From contig NZ_MZGV01000018.1 in the NCBI RefSeq assembly GCF_002029235.1, forward strand, positions 1-64,000: a DNA stretch of 64,000 bases, written 5' to 3'. Positions 8,108 through 16,941 of this stretch are shown here, piece by piece. Source of the stretch: Clostridium oryzae. GTDB lineage: Bacteria; Bacillota; Clostridia; Clostridiales; Clostridiaceae. The stretch's first letter is position 1, and each line of letters starts with the position of its first letter. Below the pieces are notes generated by a model. That model was not told where the DNA came from, made no database searches, and worked only from the letters and a program-made list of their open reading frames with translations. The position numbers and the translations under genes are program-made.

Positions 8108-9673
8108 TCAAAAATTCTCTCCATACGTTTCTACCAGCTGTTCTGCTATTTCCTGTTCTGCAAGTTCTATATTTGTTTTACCAATATAACCGAAGTTAAC
8201 CTGTCTGTTCCTTACAAAATTAATAGCTCTGTTGTAGGTAGCATGACTCATAAAGCCTGTATAAAAAAATATATAATCAGCATTATTTAAAATTCGCAGT
8301 TCAAAATTTTCATTAAATCCATTTAGAGTTTTGAGATAAGGATATTTTTCTCTTATTTTTCTTCTCCATTCCTTTGGTCCGCCAATAATAATAATACTAA
8401 ATTTTTGAAGATACATTTGAATATCTATCTGACTTTTCTTTGGTATATATTCATCGTTTTTTTGAAATGCGTATTCTCTTAATTCATTCAGTTCAATTCT
8501 ATACTGTCTTTCATTCTCAATAGCCTGCTCCAGTTCTTTAATCCTAGCTTCGAGTTTTGCCACCTCATTTTTATAGGCCTTAATTATTTTGTTATCTTTT
8601 TCGCTTAATTCATCATTAATTCGTTTATTTTCAGTTTCTAAGAAACTGATTTTTTCATTAAGCCGCATGTTTTCATCAGTTAAAATGTCATTCCTATTCA
8701 TAGTATCCAAAAGCTTAAAGTGTATGGTCTCCTGGCAATCATTAAAGTACATTTTTCTGCAATTTAAATACTCATTAGTTAAACTCTGCATATAAATTCC
8801 TGCTACTAAGTTTTTCATAATATCAGCATAATCTTCTACATTATGTCCGCTTTTTATAAATGAAAGAATTATCTTATCAATATCTATAAACTGGATTTTA
8901 CGAAATATATATTTGGGATCTAATTTATTTGATATCATAAGATTCTCAAATCTTTCTGCTGCTTCAGCTACAAGTTTATTATCACTACAAACAGCATCCA
9001 TACTACTAAAAATCTTACCGTATTTCTTTCTAAGAGCGCTTTTAATATCATTTATTTTATCTTTGTATCTATTTAGTTCTTTATCAAAATCAACAGTTAT
9101 TGGGTTCGCACTATTAAATTCTACAACATCCTTAATAATAGCTAATATGTGCATCTGATCTACTGACGTAGGAAAACAATATATTGCAAAATAAAAATAA
9201 ATAGCCGCATCAAATTTTCCCTCAATACTCCTAGTAACTTGATCCATCTTAAGGTATCTGTTCTTCAGCTCATCGTTATTTAACTTTTTCGCCGAATTAT
9301 ATACAATAGTATAATTTTTTCTCATTATTTTTATAAGCTTACTTCTGAGTTCCATATCTTTTTCGGCTGCTAAAACTATTGCAAGTATTTTTCTTCCGTT
9401 AACCTCTTCCGCCAGCGTGCTTTGTTTCATTAATACATGTTTTGCAGCCGAGGATTCCATAACAATGTTATAGTATTTAAGCTTATTTTCATTATATAAT
9501 CTGTTCAGCTGGTCATATACAAGTGTATTCCTTACCATCCCCATACTTATCATCGCAAATATATAGTCCTCTAAAGCTTCTGAACTTATATTAAGCTTTT
9601 CGCATATATTTGATGAAAAATTTCGTATATTTATATGAGTTGTTTCATCACAATCGTCAATTTCACGTTCCAC
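8108..9673 (-). CDS. Unknown coiled-coil protein with C-terminal DUF2325-like domain
   Basis: I do not recognise a function. The N-terminal 320 residues are helical with no motif I know. Residues about 325-400 form a Glu/Lys-rich coiled coil. The last 100 residues look like a DUF2325 domain: IIIIGGPKEWRRKIREKYP, then NADYIFFYTGFMSHATYN and VNFGYIGKTN, an alpha/beta fold. It sits 86 bp after nifV-alpha and 40 bp before the AnfO-like gene, on the same strand, so it is probably co-transcribed with nif. I prefer the GTG at 9673, eight bases from AAAGGTG; a GTG at 9682 lies too near that box. A role in nitrogenase assembly, protection or regulation is inference from position only. Confidence 0.75.
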   Translation of the reverse strand: MEREIDDCDETTHINIRNFSSNICEKLNISSEALEDYIFAMISMGMVRNTLVYDQLNRLYNENKLKYYNIVMESSAAKHVLMKQSTLAEEVNGRKILAIVLAAEKDMELRSKLIKIMRKNYTIVYNSAKKLNNDELKNRYLKMDQVTRSIEGKFDAAIYFYFAIYCFPTSVDQMHILAIIKDVVEFNSANPITVDFDKELNRYKDKINDIKSALRKKYGKIFSSMDAVCSDNKLVAEAAERFENLMISNKLDPKYIFRKIQFIDIDKIILSFIKSGHNVEDYADIMKNLVAGIYMQSLTNEYLNCRKMYFNDCQETIHFKLLDTMNRNDILTDENMRLNEKISFLETENKRINDELSEKDNKIIKAYKNEVAKLEARIKELEQAIENERQYRIELNELREYAFQKNDEYIPKKSQIDIQMYLQKFSIIIIGGPKEWRRKIREKYPYLKTLNGFNENFELRILNNADYIFFYTGFMSHATYNRAINFVRNRQVNFGYIGKTNIELAEQEIAEQLVETYGENF

Positions 9674-9759
9674 AGTACACACACCTTTCGGTCATAGAAA
9701 ATACTAGAATAAAATTTAGATAAATCCATTTATGAATTTATTACATTATATCCTATAGG

Positions 9760-10485
9760 TTATAGCAAATCCATATTTATGATCAATTTATCATAATCAC
9801 AATTTCCAGTTCTTTCACCTATACCGCCTAGCGTACAATCTACATATTTGGCACCTGCTGATATAGCTGCTAACGTATTAGCCTGAGCCATTCCAAAATC
9901 ATTATGTCCATGAAATTCCAAATCTATATCATTTTCATCTAAAATTCTCTTTATTGTTTCATATGTTTTCGCAGGTGTCATTATTCCCAAGGTATCTGCA
10001 TATCTAATCTGCGACACCCCCATTGCTCTACATAATTTCGTAAGTTCACCGATAAAAGTCTGATCTGCCCTGGAAGCGTCTTCAAACCCAACAGATATAT
10101 CAAATTTCTGATTCAATACGTAGTCTATACATTTTTCAATGTTATGCAAAACCCACCGTCGATCCTTACTTATCTTTCTATTTATTTGTATCTCAGATGT
10201 CGGTACAGACACATGTATGATATCTACATAACAATCCATGGAATGCTTAATATCCTCAATATTCACCCTATTCCAGGCAGCTATTTTGCTTTTTAATCCA
10301 AGTTTAGCAATGCTTCTTATACTCTCTTTTTCTTCGCCGCCCATAGCAGGAGTTCCAGCTTCTATTTGATATATATCGAGACTATCTAAATACCTAGCTA
10401 TTCTGATTTTTTCTTCTTGATTAAATGCAATTCCTGGCATTTGTTCTCCATCTCTTAATGTTGTATCTACAATTCTGCATTTCAT
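9760..10485 (-). CDS. nifV-alpha: Homocitrate synthase, alpha subunit (catalytic TIM-barrel half)
   Basis: NifV condenses acetyl-CoA with 2-oxoglutarate to homocitrate, the organic ligand of FeMo-cofactor. This 241-residue subunit carries the barrel active-site motifs IVDTTLRDGEQ at the N-terminus, EFHGHNDFGMA (metal-binding histidines) and GGIGERTGN near the C-terminus. In most diazotrophs NifV is one chain; clostridia encode it as omega and alpha subunits, as here. It lies 4 bp after nifV-omega with a GAGGTGA box before the ATG, so translation is probably coupled. It is the last recognisable core nif gene before the DUF2325-like gene. Confidence 0.93.
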   Translation of the reverse strand: MKCRIVDTTLRDGEQMPGIAFNQEEKIRIARYLDSLDIYQIEAGTPAMGGEEKESIRSIAKLGLKSKIAAWNRVNIEDIKHSMDCYVDIIHVSVPTSEIQINRKISKDRRWVLHNIEKCIDYVLNQKFDISVGFEDASRADQTFIGELTKLCRAMGVSQIRYADTLGIMTPAKTYETIKRILDENDIDLEFHGHNDFGMAQANTLAAISAGAKYVDCTLGGIGERTGNCDYDKLIINMDLL

Positions 10486-10489
10486 ATAC

Positions 10490-11416
10490 TCACCTCAATC
10501 TAGATACATTTTCATGCAGACTAAAGAATATCTTTTTTAGTAAGTCATCATCTACATATAATCCTTCTTCTCTAAATTGTTTAACACTCTTTAGTATCTC
10601 ATTAGCTTCTTTGTCACTGCAGTCTATATTCATGGACCTCAGTTTTTTTAGCAGCATAGCTTTTCCTGAATGTTTTCCAATTACAAACTCCGTCTCCTTT
10701 CCTACGATTTCAGCAGGATAAGGTTCATAAGTTTGCTTGTCCTTTAGTATGCCATCCCCATGAATTCCTGATTCACACTTGAATATATCTTTACCTAAAA
10801 TAGGTTTACCTGCAGGAATATTTATTCCCGATACCCATTCATAAATATCAGCCATTTTTTGTACATTCTTCATATTCATTGGCTTGTTAAAGTCATAAAG
10901 CAAATTTACTGCCATGATTACTTCTTCCAAAGCTGGATAGCTTCTGTACCTGCCTCTACCGCAAAAACAAGTCACAATATAATCCACCCCGGCTTTCACT
11001 GCTTCTACTGCAAGTGCTGTAGCTGTACCCTTAGTATTATCTATGCATAAGCCAACAGGCATACTAAGATTGCTCTTTATCTCATAAATATATTCATTCA
11101 TTTTCCACGGAAGACACTTATATAAACCATTAAACATAAGCGCTTTACAGGGTTTATCCTGAAGGTATTGTTTTACATCTTCAATGTTTCTTATTGTTAT
11201 CTCATCAAGTTCTACTTCAACGAATGTATCTTTTAAGTTTATAAATTTTATATCTTCAGGCGCTTTTATAGCAAACTTTTCAAATTCATCGTTTACACAT
11301 AACATATCTGCTCCCATTTCCATAAGATACCAAGCAATTTTCATTATTTCATTCGGCAGAATATTAGCATTGCAACGTATTGCTTCCAGCAATGTGATAT
11401 CAATAATAGTACTCAT
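10490..11416 (-). CDS. nifV-omega: Homocitrate synthase, omega subunit
   Basis: This 308-residue protein is the partner of nifV-alpha. It contains a degenerate barrel half (CIDNTKGTATALAVEAVKAG, CFCGRGRYRSYPALEEV) and the C-terminal segment typical of the end of homocitrate/isopropylmalate synthases (CESGIHGDGILK, then EFVIGKHSGKAMLLKKL). It lacks the DTTLRDGEQ catalytic start found in the alpha subunit. It starts 4 bp after the nifN-B stop, consistent with tight coupling in the operon. The arrangement omega before alpha matches other clostridial nif clusters. Confidence 0.92.
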   Translation of the reverse strand: MSTIIDITLLEAIRCNANILPNEIMKIAWYLMEMGADMLCVNDEFEKFAIKAPEDIKFINLKDTFVEVELDEITIRNIEDVKQYLQDKPCKALMFNGLYKCLPWKMNEYIYEIKSNLSMPVGLCIDNTKGTATALAVEAVKAGVDYIVTCFCGRGRYRSYPALEEVIMAVNLLYDFNKPMNMKNVQKMADIYEWVSGINIPAGKPILGKDIFKCESGIHGDGILKDKQTYEPYPAEIVGKETEFVIGKHSGKAMLLKKLRSMNIDCSDKEANEILKSVKQFREEGLYVDDDLLKKIFFSLHENVSRLR

Positions 11417-11420
11417 GGCT

Positions 11421-14096
11421 CTATGCCTTAACAGCGTTCATGTACACTTTTCGCACTGCTGAACCTATGGTGTCATACATCTGATATACCTTTACTCCTT
11501 TAGCTTCAAGTTTCTCCCTTGGTGAATCACCTATTCTCATAGCTACGATAGCACTGCAATCATCAATCATATCAATTATATTATCTATTTTAGCTTCTCT
11601 ATCTTCACACTCTTCTTTTCCGCCACAGTATTTTTCTATATTTCTTTTTTCCAAAAACTGCACATCTTTACCATCACTGCTGTAAATATATATTTCTTCT
11701 GCATGTCCAAAATGCTGGTCTATATTCATACCACTTTTAGTTACCACAGCTACTTTCATAAACTCAGCTTCACTTTCATTATCTACCTTTTTAATAGTTG
11801 TTTTATTAGAACTACATCTAAACTCTATGGAATGATCCTCACCTAGTGTTCCTATTGCATCAGCTCTGCATTGTCTGCAGTGATACATCTGTTTTACATC
11901 AGCTTCACACTTTCTTCTCATGTCATCTAATTCGCTTCTCGTAACCAATGGCATTTTCTCAAACACACTGCCTGGAGCAGGTATCATCTGCATTATATTG
12001 TGAATATATACTCCGCATTCTTTTAACTTATTAACAAGCTCAGGTATTTTTTCATCATTGATGCCTTTCACCATAACAGTATTCACTTTACATATGATAC
12101 CTTTTTCAGTAAGGTATCTAAGTCCAGAAAACTGATTGTTTATCAATACCTCAGCTCCCTCTCTTCCATTGTATCTCTTGCCTAGATAATTTATTTCTCT
12201 ATATATTTTTCCTGCTATTTCCCGATCAATTGTATTTATTGTTACTGTAACATGAGTAACTCCTGCAGCTATTATCTCATTAGCATAAAACGGAAGCATA
12301 AGCCCATTTGTTGAAAGGCAAAAGGTTATATCAGAATCCTCCTGCCTTATAAGGCGGAATGTTTCTTTCACTGTATCAAAATTAGCTAAAGCGTCCCCGG
12401 GGCCTGCTATGCCTATAACTTTTAAATTAGGAACTTTTTCTTTTACCAGTTTGAATTTTTCTAGAGCTTCCTCAGGAGATAATACTTCACTGGTTACACC
12501 TGGCCTACTTTCATTAGTACAATCATATTTTCTATTACAATAATTGCAGCTTATATTACACTTCGGTGCTACTGGTAAATGCATTCTTGCCATACCAGAT
12601 GCACATCCGTTATAACATGGATGCTCTAATGTTTTTTTCATCATAATATTCTTATCTAAAATTTCTAGTTTTTGTTCCACCTTAACATCCTCCTTAATAA
12701 AATATTTGTCATACATTTCTTTTCTATATTTACTTTCTATCTGAGACAGTATTGTATTAGAGGTTTCGTCTATAAAGTTCATCGTTCCGTCATAACCAGT
12801 AAATACTTTTCTCTGTCCGCCAAGCCTATCATGTATAGGGAACCCATATCTTACAAGTTTTATCTTAGGATGTTTTTCTTCTATCCTTCTGCCATCTGAA
12901 CTTCCAATTAACATATTTATATTAAGTGCAACTGCAAGCCTTTTAATAGTATCAAAATCGGTGTCATCTATCAGCACAGTCTTATGCTGATTTTTAATAT
13001 TATCCAGCTCCTCCAGCGGATCACCTTTAATATAAATAAAAGAACTGCTGCTTTTTAGTTCTACATTTTGTCCACTAGCTACTATTACAGGTGTCATACC
13101 ATTTTCAACTGCAGCATCTGTCAGTGCTATACATTGGTGAGGCTCGCCATATATAATTGCTCTTACTTCTGCATTGTATTTATGAGCATCAATCATCGCA
13201 TCCAGAAGTCTTCCGCGCTGCTGTACATACTTATTTGGTATAACTTTTTTTGTTAATTTTGATAAAATGCTAAAAAAGTCATCACAATTATATAACCCAA
13301 CAGGCATCTTTATTCTATAGAGAGGTATTCCATACTCCTCTTTTAGATAAAGTCCCGGTGAAAGATTATCTGAAACAGGAAATGAAATTTCTATTGTTGC
13401 CCTAGAATTTTTCATATCCTGTATATCTTCTATTTTTGTTCCTCCGTCCGGAATCCTAGTATATTCTATTTTAAACGGTCCGTCCAAGGTTTCTGATATA
13501 TCCGGAAACAATATATATTCATTAGTAAAATCATCTAATATAGCTTTTATATTTCTTACATCACCTGGACTTAACGGAGGAAGAATTATATTTATCTTTT
13601 CATTCCTTTCGGTTGAAACTTCTGAAGACTTTGACATAAGTTCAACTATAGATCTCAGTGCACTGAAGTAACCTTCATACTGAGTACCTCCGTAACCAGG
13701 AGTAGGTGATGCACATATCTGAATGCCATCCAGCATTGTTTCTTCCTTTTTAAGTTCTTCAACAATTCTCTTCGTGTCCTCTCCTATAGTTTCTGCCAGG
13801 CAGGTAGTCAACACTCCTACTACCTTAGGCGAATACAATTTAGCCATATTAACAATACCTTTTTTTAGATTCTCTGCTCCTCCGTAAACAGTACCTTCCT
13901 CATTTAAAGATGAAGAAGCTATATCTACGGGCTCATTATAGTGGGCTGCCATATGTCTCCTTATATATGTGCTGCAGCCTTGAGATCCATGCAAAATTAC
14001 CATAGCACCTTCTATGCCTTTAAACGCCAGCACACCTCCGAGAGGCATACACATCTTACATGGATTCACATTCATATTCACATAATTCCTTGCCAT
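11421..14096 (-). CDS. nifN-B: Nitrogenase cofactor assembly fusion protein NifN-NifB
   Basis: The N-terminal half (about 1-440) is NifN, the FeMo-cofactor scaffold partner of NifE, with NPCKMCMPLGG and HGSQGCSTY. The middle is NifB, a radical-SAM enzyme that builds NifB-co, starting at HPCYNGCASGMARMHLP with the cluster motif CNISCNYC. The last 110 residues are a NifX/NafY-like cofactor-binding domain (VAVVTKSGMNIDQHFGHAEE). The fusion is typical of clostridia. I chose the ATG at 14096 because the GGGGTG box is 8 nt upstream; this makes the gene overlap the end of nifE by 41 bp. At about 891 residues it is the normal size for the fusion. Confidence 0.95.
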   Translation of the reverse strand: MARNYVNMNVNPCKMCMPLGGVLAFKGIEGAMVILHGSQGCSTYIRRHMAAHYNEPVDIASSSLNEEGTVYGGAENLKKGIVNMAKLYSPKVVGVLTTCLAETIGEDTKRIVEELKKEETMLDGIQICASPTPGYGGTQYEGYFSALRSIVELMSKSSEVSTERNEKINIILPPLSPGDVRNIKAILDDFTNEYILFPDISETLDGPFKIEYTRIPDGGTKIEDIQDMKNSRATIEISFPVSDNLSPGLYLKEEYGIPLYRIKMPVGLYNCDDFFSILSKLTKKVIPNKYVQQRGRLLDAMIDAHKYNAEVRAIIYGEPHQCIALTDAAVENGMTPVIVASGQNVELKSSSSFIYIKGDPLEELDNIKNQHKTVLIDDTDFDTIKRLAVALNINMLIGSSDGRRIEEKHPKIKLVRYGFPIHDRLGGQRKVFTGYDGTMNFIDETSNTILSQIESKYRKEMYDKYFIKEDVKVEQKLEILDKNIMMKKTLEHPCYNGCASGMARMHLPVAPKCNISCNYCNRKYDCTNESRPGVTSEVLSPEEALEKFKLVKEKVPNLKVIGIAGPGDALANFDTVKETFRLIRQEDSDITFCLSTNGLMLPFYANEIIAAGVTHVTVTINTIDREIAGKIYREINYLGKRYNGREGAEVLINNQFSGLRYLTEKGIICKVNTVMVKGINDEKIPELVNKLKECGVYIHNIMQMIPAPGSVFEKMPLVTRSELDDMRRKCEADVKQMYHCRQCRADAIGTLGEDHSIEFRCSSNKTTIKKVDNESEAEFMKVAVVTKSGMNIDQHFGHAEEIYIYSSDGKDVQFLEKRNIEKYCGGKEECEDREAKIDNIIDMIDDCSAIVAMRIGDSPREKLEAKGVKVYQMYDTIGSAVRKVYMNAVKA

Positions 14097-15468
14097 AATG
14101 CCCACCCCTTTCTCTTTTTATGATATTCCATACATTACTGTTTATACTGTAATCTACCTCTTTCGCAAAATTTACAGCTCCAATGAAACCACAGAGCGGA
14201 TGCTTTCTTTCATGATTGTGATCACAAAAAGCAACACCAAGTTTATAAGCTAATGGTCTTTCTTTTACGCCGCCTACGAGTATATCGGCGCCTTTTTCTT
14301 TCATAAACTTTTCAAGTTCATACGGATTTGCATCATCTAATATTATGGTTCCCTCTTCCGTAATTTCTCTTATGACATCATAATCTTCCTTTTTACCCGT
14401 CTGCGTTCCTACAACTACAGTATCAATCCCTAAATCTCTGAATTGCTTTATGAGCGATATAGCTTTAAAGCCTCCTCCTACATAGATTGCAGCTTTTTTG
14501 CCTTTAAGCCTAGCTCTATAATACTCAAGTTCACTATTTACCATTCCTTCGTTATCAAATATGAGTTTCTCAGCCTTTTCAACCATCTTTTCATCATTGA
14601 AAAAGTTTGCTATATTTAGCAGCGAAAGTTTTGTATCCTCAACTCCAAAGAAACTTATTTTCATAAATGGTATTCCGTATTTTTCTTCCATTCTTTTAGC
14701 TAAATATGTCATTGAGCCTGCACATTGAACTACATTAAGAGCGGCTTTAGGAGCTTTCTTCAAATCCTCACATTTTGCGTCCCCAGTAATTGTAGAAACT
14801 ATTTCTACTCCCATTTGTTCTAGATAGTTCTTAAGTATCCAAACCTCACCAGACATATTAAAATCTCCTAAATAATTTATTGTCTTTTTACTATTTACTG
14901 AAGCATCTCTATCTTTTAATTCACCCATTAAGTCTATAAGAGCATTACAAGCTGCCTTATATCCCATAGATTTATGTCCAGCGAATCCTGGAGATTTTAC
15001 TGGTATAACTCTTATCCCATATCTCTTTTCAGCTTTTCTGCATACTTCCTCTACATCATCGCCTATTACACCTACGATGCATGTACAATATACGAAAATT
15101 ACAGGAGGTTTGAATTTAGTGTATATCTCATCTATGGCTGCCGCTAATTTCTTTTCACCGCCAAAAATTACATCTATCTCTCTTAAATCCGTAGAAAAAC
15201 TGTTTCTATATACCTCTTCTCCAGAGCTTAAACTTCCTCTAATATCCCAGGTATAGCTAGCACAGCCTATAGGGCCGTGAACAATATGATAGGCATCGGT
15301 AATTGGATTTAATACAACTCTGGCTCCACAATAGACACAAGCTCTCTGACTGACAGTTCCGGATACACTTTCTTTATCACATTGAAAATTATCATGTTTA
15401 CTCTTATGATTGCAGAATATAGATTCTCTTCTTTCCTTAATTAGAATGTCCATCTCTCTAACAGCCAT
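14056..15468 (-). CDS. nifE: FeMo-cofactor biosynthesis scaffold NifE
   Basis: NifE forms with NifN the scaffold on which NifB-co matures to FeMo-cofactor. The 470-residue product shows the NifD-like cysteine motifs CVYCGARVVLNPI, HGPIGCASYTWDIRG and VYCTCIVGVIGDD, and the C-terminal HPLCGFIGAVNFAKEV. It lacks the catalytic-subunit insertion present in NifD. A stem-loop lies between it and nifK. Its 3' end overlaps the start of nifN-B, which suggests coupled translation of the two partners. Confidence 0.95.
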   Translation of the reverse strand: MAVREMDILIKERRESIFCNHKSKHDNFQCDKESVSGTVSQRACVYCGARVVLNPITDAYHIVHGPIGCASYTWDIRGSLSSGEEVYRNSFSTDLREIDVIFGGEKKLAAAIDEIYTKFKPPVIFVYCTCIVGVIGDDVEEVCRKAEKRYGIRVIPVKSPGFAGHKSMGYKAACNALIDLMGELKDRDASVNSKKTINYLGDFNMSGEVWILKNYLEQMGVEIVSTITGDAKCEDLKKAPKAALNVVQCAGSMTYLAKRMEEKYGIPFMKISFFGVEDTKLSLLNIANFFNDEKMVEKAEKLIFDNEGMVNSELEYYRARLKGKKAAIYVGGGFKAISLIKQFRDLGIDTVVVGTQTGKKEDYDVIREITEEGTIILDDANPYELEKFMKEKGADILVGGVKERPLAYKLGVAFCDHNHERKHPLCGFIGAVNFAKEVDYSINSNVWNIIKRERGGHYGKELCEYECESM

Positions 15469-15506
15469 ATCTTCACACCCCCATTATAGTAAACTGAAAA
15501 TTTAAA

Positions 15507-15564
15507 ATATTAAGGGATCCATTTCAATAAGTAAGCTTCAACAGTAAGTTGAATCCCTTAATAT
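15507..15564 (-). other. Stem-loop in the nifK-nifE gap
   Basis: Twelve-base arms ATATTAAGGGAT (15507-15518) and ATCCCTTAATAT (15553-15564) pair perfectly around a 34-nt loop that itself contains short repeats (TTCAA/TTGAA). No U-tract follows. It is better explained as a partial terminator or RNA processing/stability element that could lower nifE-N-B-V expression relative to nifHDK. Confidence 0.6.
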
Positions 15565-15576
15565 AATGATTAATGC

Positions 15577-16941
15577 TTAATATACAAGTTCGAAATCTTC
15601 CTCTGCAGCATCCCGATCTTTTCTGTCAAGGATTGCATTTATAATCATTTCTACTAATCTTATTGCGCCCCTATATCCAGTAAACGGAAAATACTGGTGT
15701 GCATATCTATCTAATATTGGAAATCCAAATCTTACAAATGGTATATCTTCAGCTCTTGCTATATGCTTAAGATGTGAATTTCCAATAATTAAATCTGTCT
15801 TTTCATTCTTAAGCCATTGATGAAGTTCAAAAGTATCAGTAGGACTTTTAACAATACAGCCTTCAGCTCCTGTCTTCTCCAGCATAGCCTTAATCTCTTT
15901 GCTAAACACCTCACCTGGTGTTCCAGTTATTATATATTTGGGCTGCATACCAAGGCTAAGAGTAAATTCAGTAAGTGCTATTACTGTATCTGGATCTCCG
16001 GATATAGCTACTGTTGTACCATATAGATACTGATGGCAATCAAGCATTAAATCCACTAGCTGGCCTCTTTCTTCCTCGAGTTCATAAGGTACTTCCTTTC
16101 CGGTATTTTTTACCAAACTGCTGACAAATCTATCTGTAGCTTCAATGCCTATAGGCATAGTAAGTACTTCCATAGGTACCTTACATTTTTTCTCCAATTG
16201 CGCTGCAGCAGCTTCTGAACTAAAACTACCAAGAGCCATTGTAAGCTTTGAATTTCCTGCATCCTTTATCTCATCAATTTTAGTACCTCCAGCTGGATAC
16301 ATTTCATGAGTACCAGTCATTGGAGCATCTAATACTCCACTTGTGTCCGGCATCATTATGAAGGGTATATCCATAGCTTTCATTATGCGTTTTATTTCTC
16401 TCATATCACCAGGACTTACAAACCCAGGAATTACATTTACTTTTCCATTAGGCTCATTAATGTTCTGTGATAAATAAGTAACCATACCTTTTACCATATT
16501 AGAAAAACCTGTTATATGAGAACCAACATAGCTAGGAGTATTTGCATGAATTACATATTTTCCCTCAGGTATCTCACATTGCGAAATGTAAGTTACAAGG
16601 TCATCACCTATAGTTTCAGAAAGGCAGGTTGTATGCACTGCTATTATTTCAGGATCATATATAGCAAAAATATTCTTTACAGCTGTTTTAAGGTTTGAAC
16701 CTCCTCCAAATACAGAAGCTCCTTCAGTAAATGAGCTTGTAGATGCCATTACAGGTTCTTTAAAATGTCTTGTAAGCTGCATTCTGTGGAATGAGCAGCA
16801 GCCCTGCGAACCGTGGCTGTGAGGAAGACATCCATGAATTCCAAGTGCTGCATACATAGCACCTATGGGCTGACAAGTTTTAGCTGGATTTATTACCAAT
16901 GCTTTTCTATCATAATGTTCTTTCGGCGTCATGTCTAACAT
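15577..16941 (-). CDS. nifK: Molybdenum-iron nitrogenase beta subunit NifK
   Basis: NifK is the beta chain of dinitrogenase and shares the P-cluster with NifD. The 454-residue product has the three P-cluster cysteine motifs NPAKTCQPIGA, HSHGSQGCCSFH and HTTCLSETIGDD, and the conserved STSSFTEGASVFGGGSN and RFGFPILDRYAHQYFP. It is the short clostridial form, without the N-terminal extension found in Azotobacter NifK. Its ATG (16941) overlaps the nifD stop (16935), indicating translational coupling that keeps the subunits at equal ratio. Confidence 0.97.
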   Translation of the reverse strand: MLDMTPKEHYDRKALVINPAKTCQPIGAMYAALGIHGCLPHSHGSQGCCSFHRMQLTRHFKEPVMASTSSFTEGASVFGGGSNLKTAVKNIFAIYDPEIIAVHTTCLSETIGDDLVTYISQCEIPEGKYVIHANTPSYVGSHITGFSNMVKGMVTYLSQNINEPNGKVNVIPGFVSPGDMREIKRIMKAMDIPFIMMPDTSGVLDAPMTGTHEMYPAGGTKIDEIKDAGNSKLTMALGSFSSEAAAAQLEKKCKVPMEVLTMPIGIEATDRFVSSLVKNTGKEVPYELEEERGQLVDLMLDCHQYLYGTTVAISGDPDTVIALTEFTLSLGMQPKYIITGTPGEVFSKEIKAMLEKTGAEGCIVKSPTDTFELHQWLKNEKTDLIIGNSHLKHIARAEDIPFVRFGFPILDRYAHQYFPFTGYRGAIRLVEMIINAILDRKDRDAAEEDFELVY

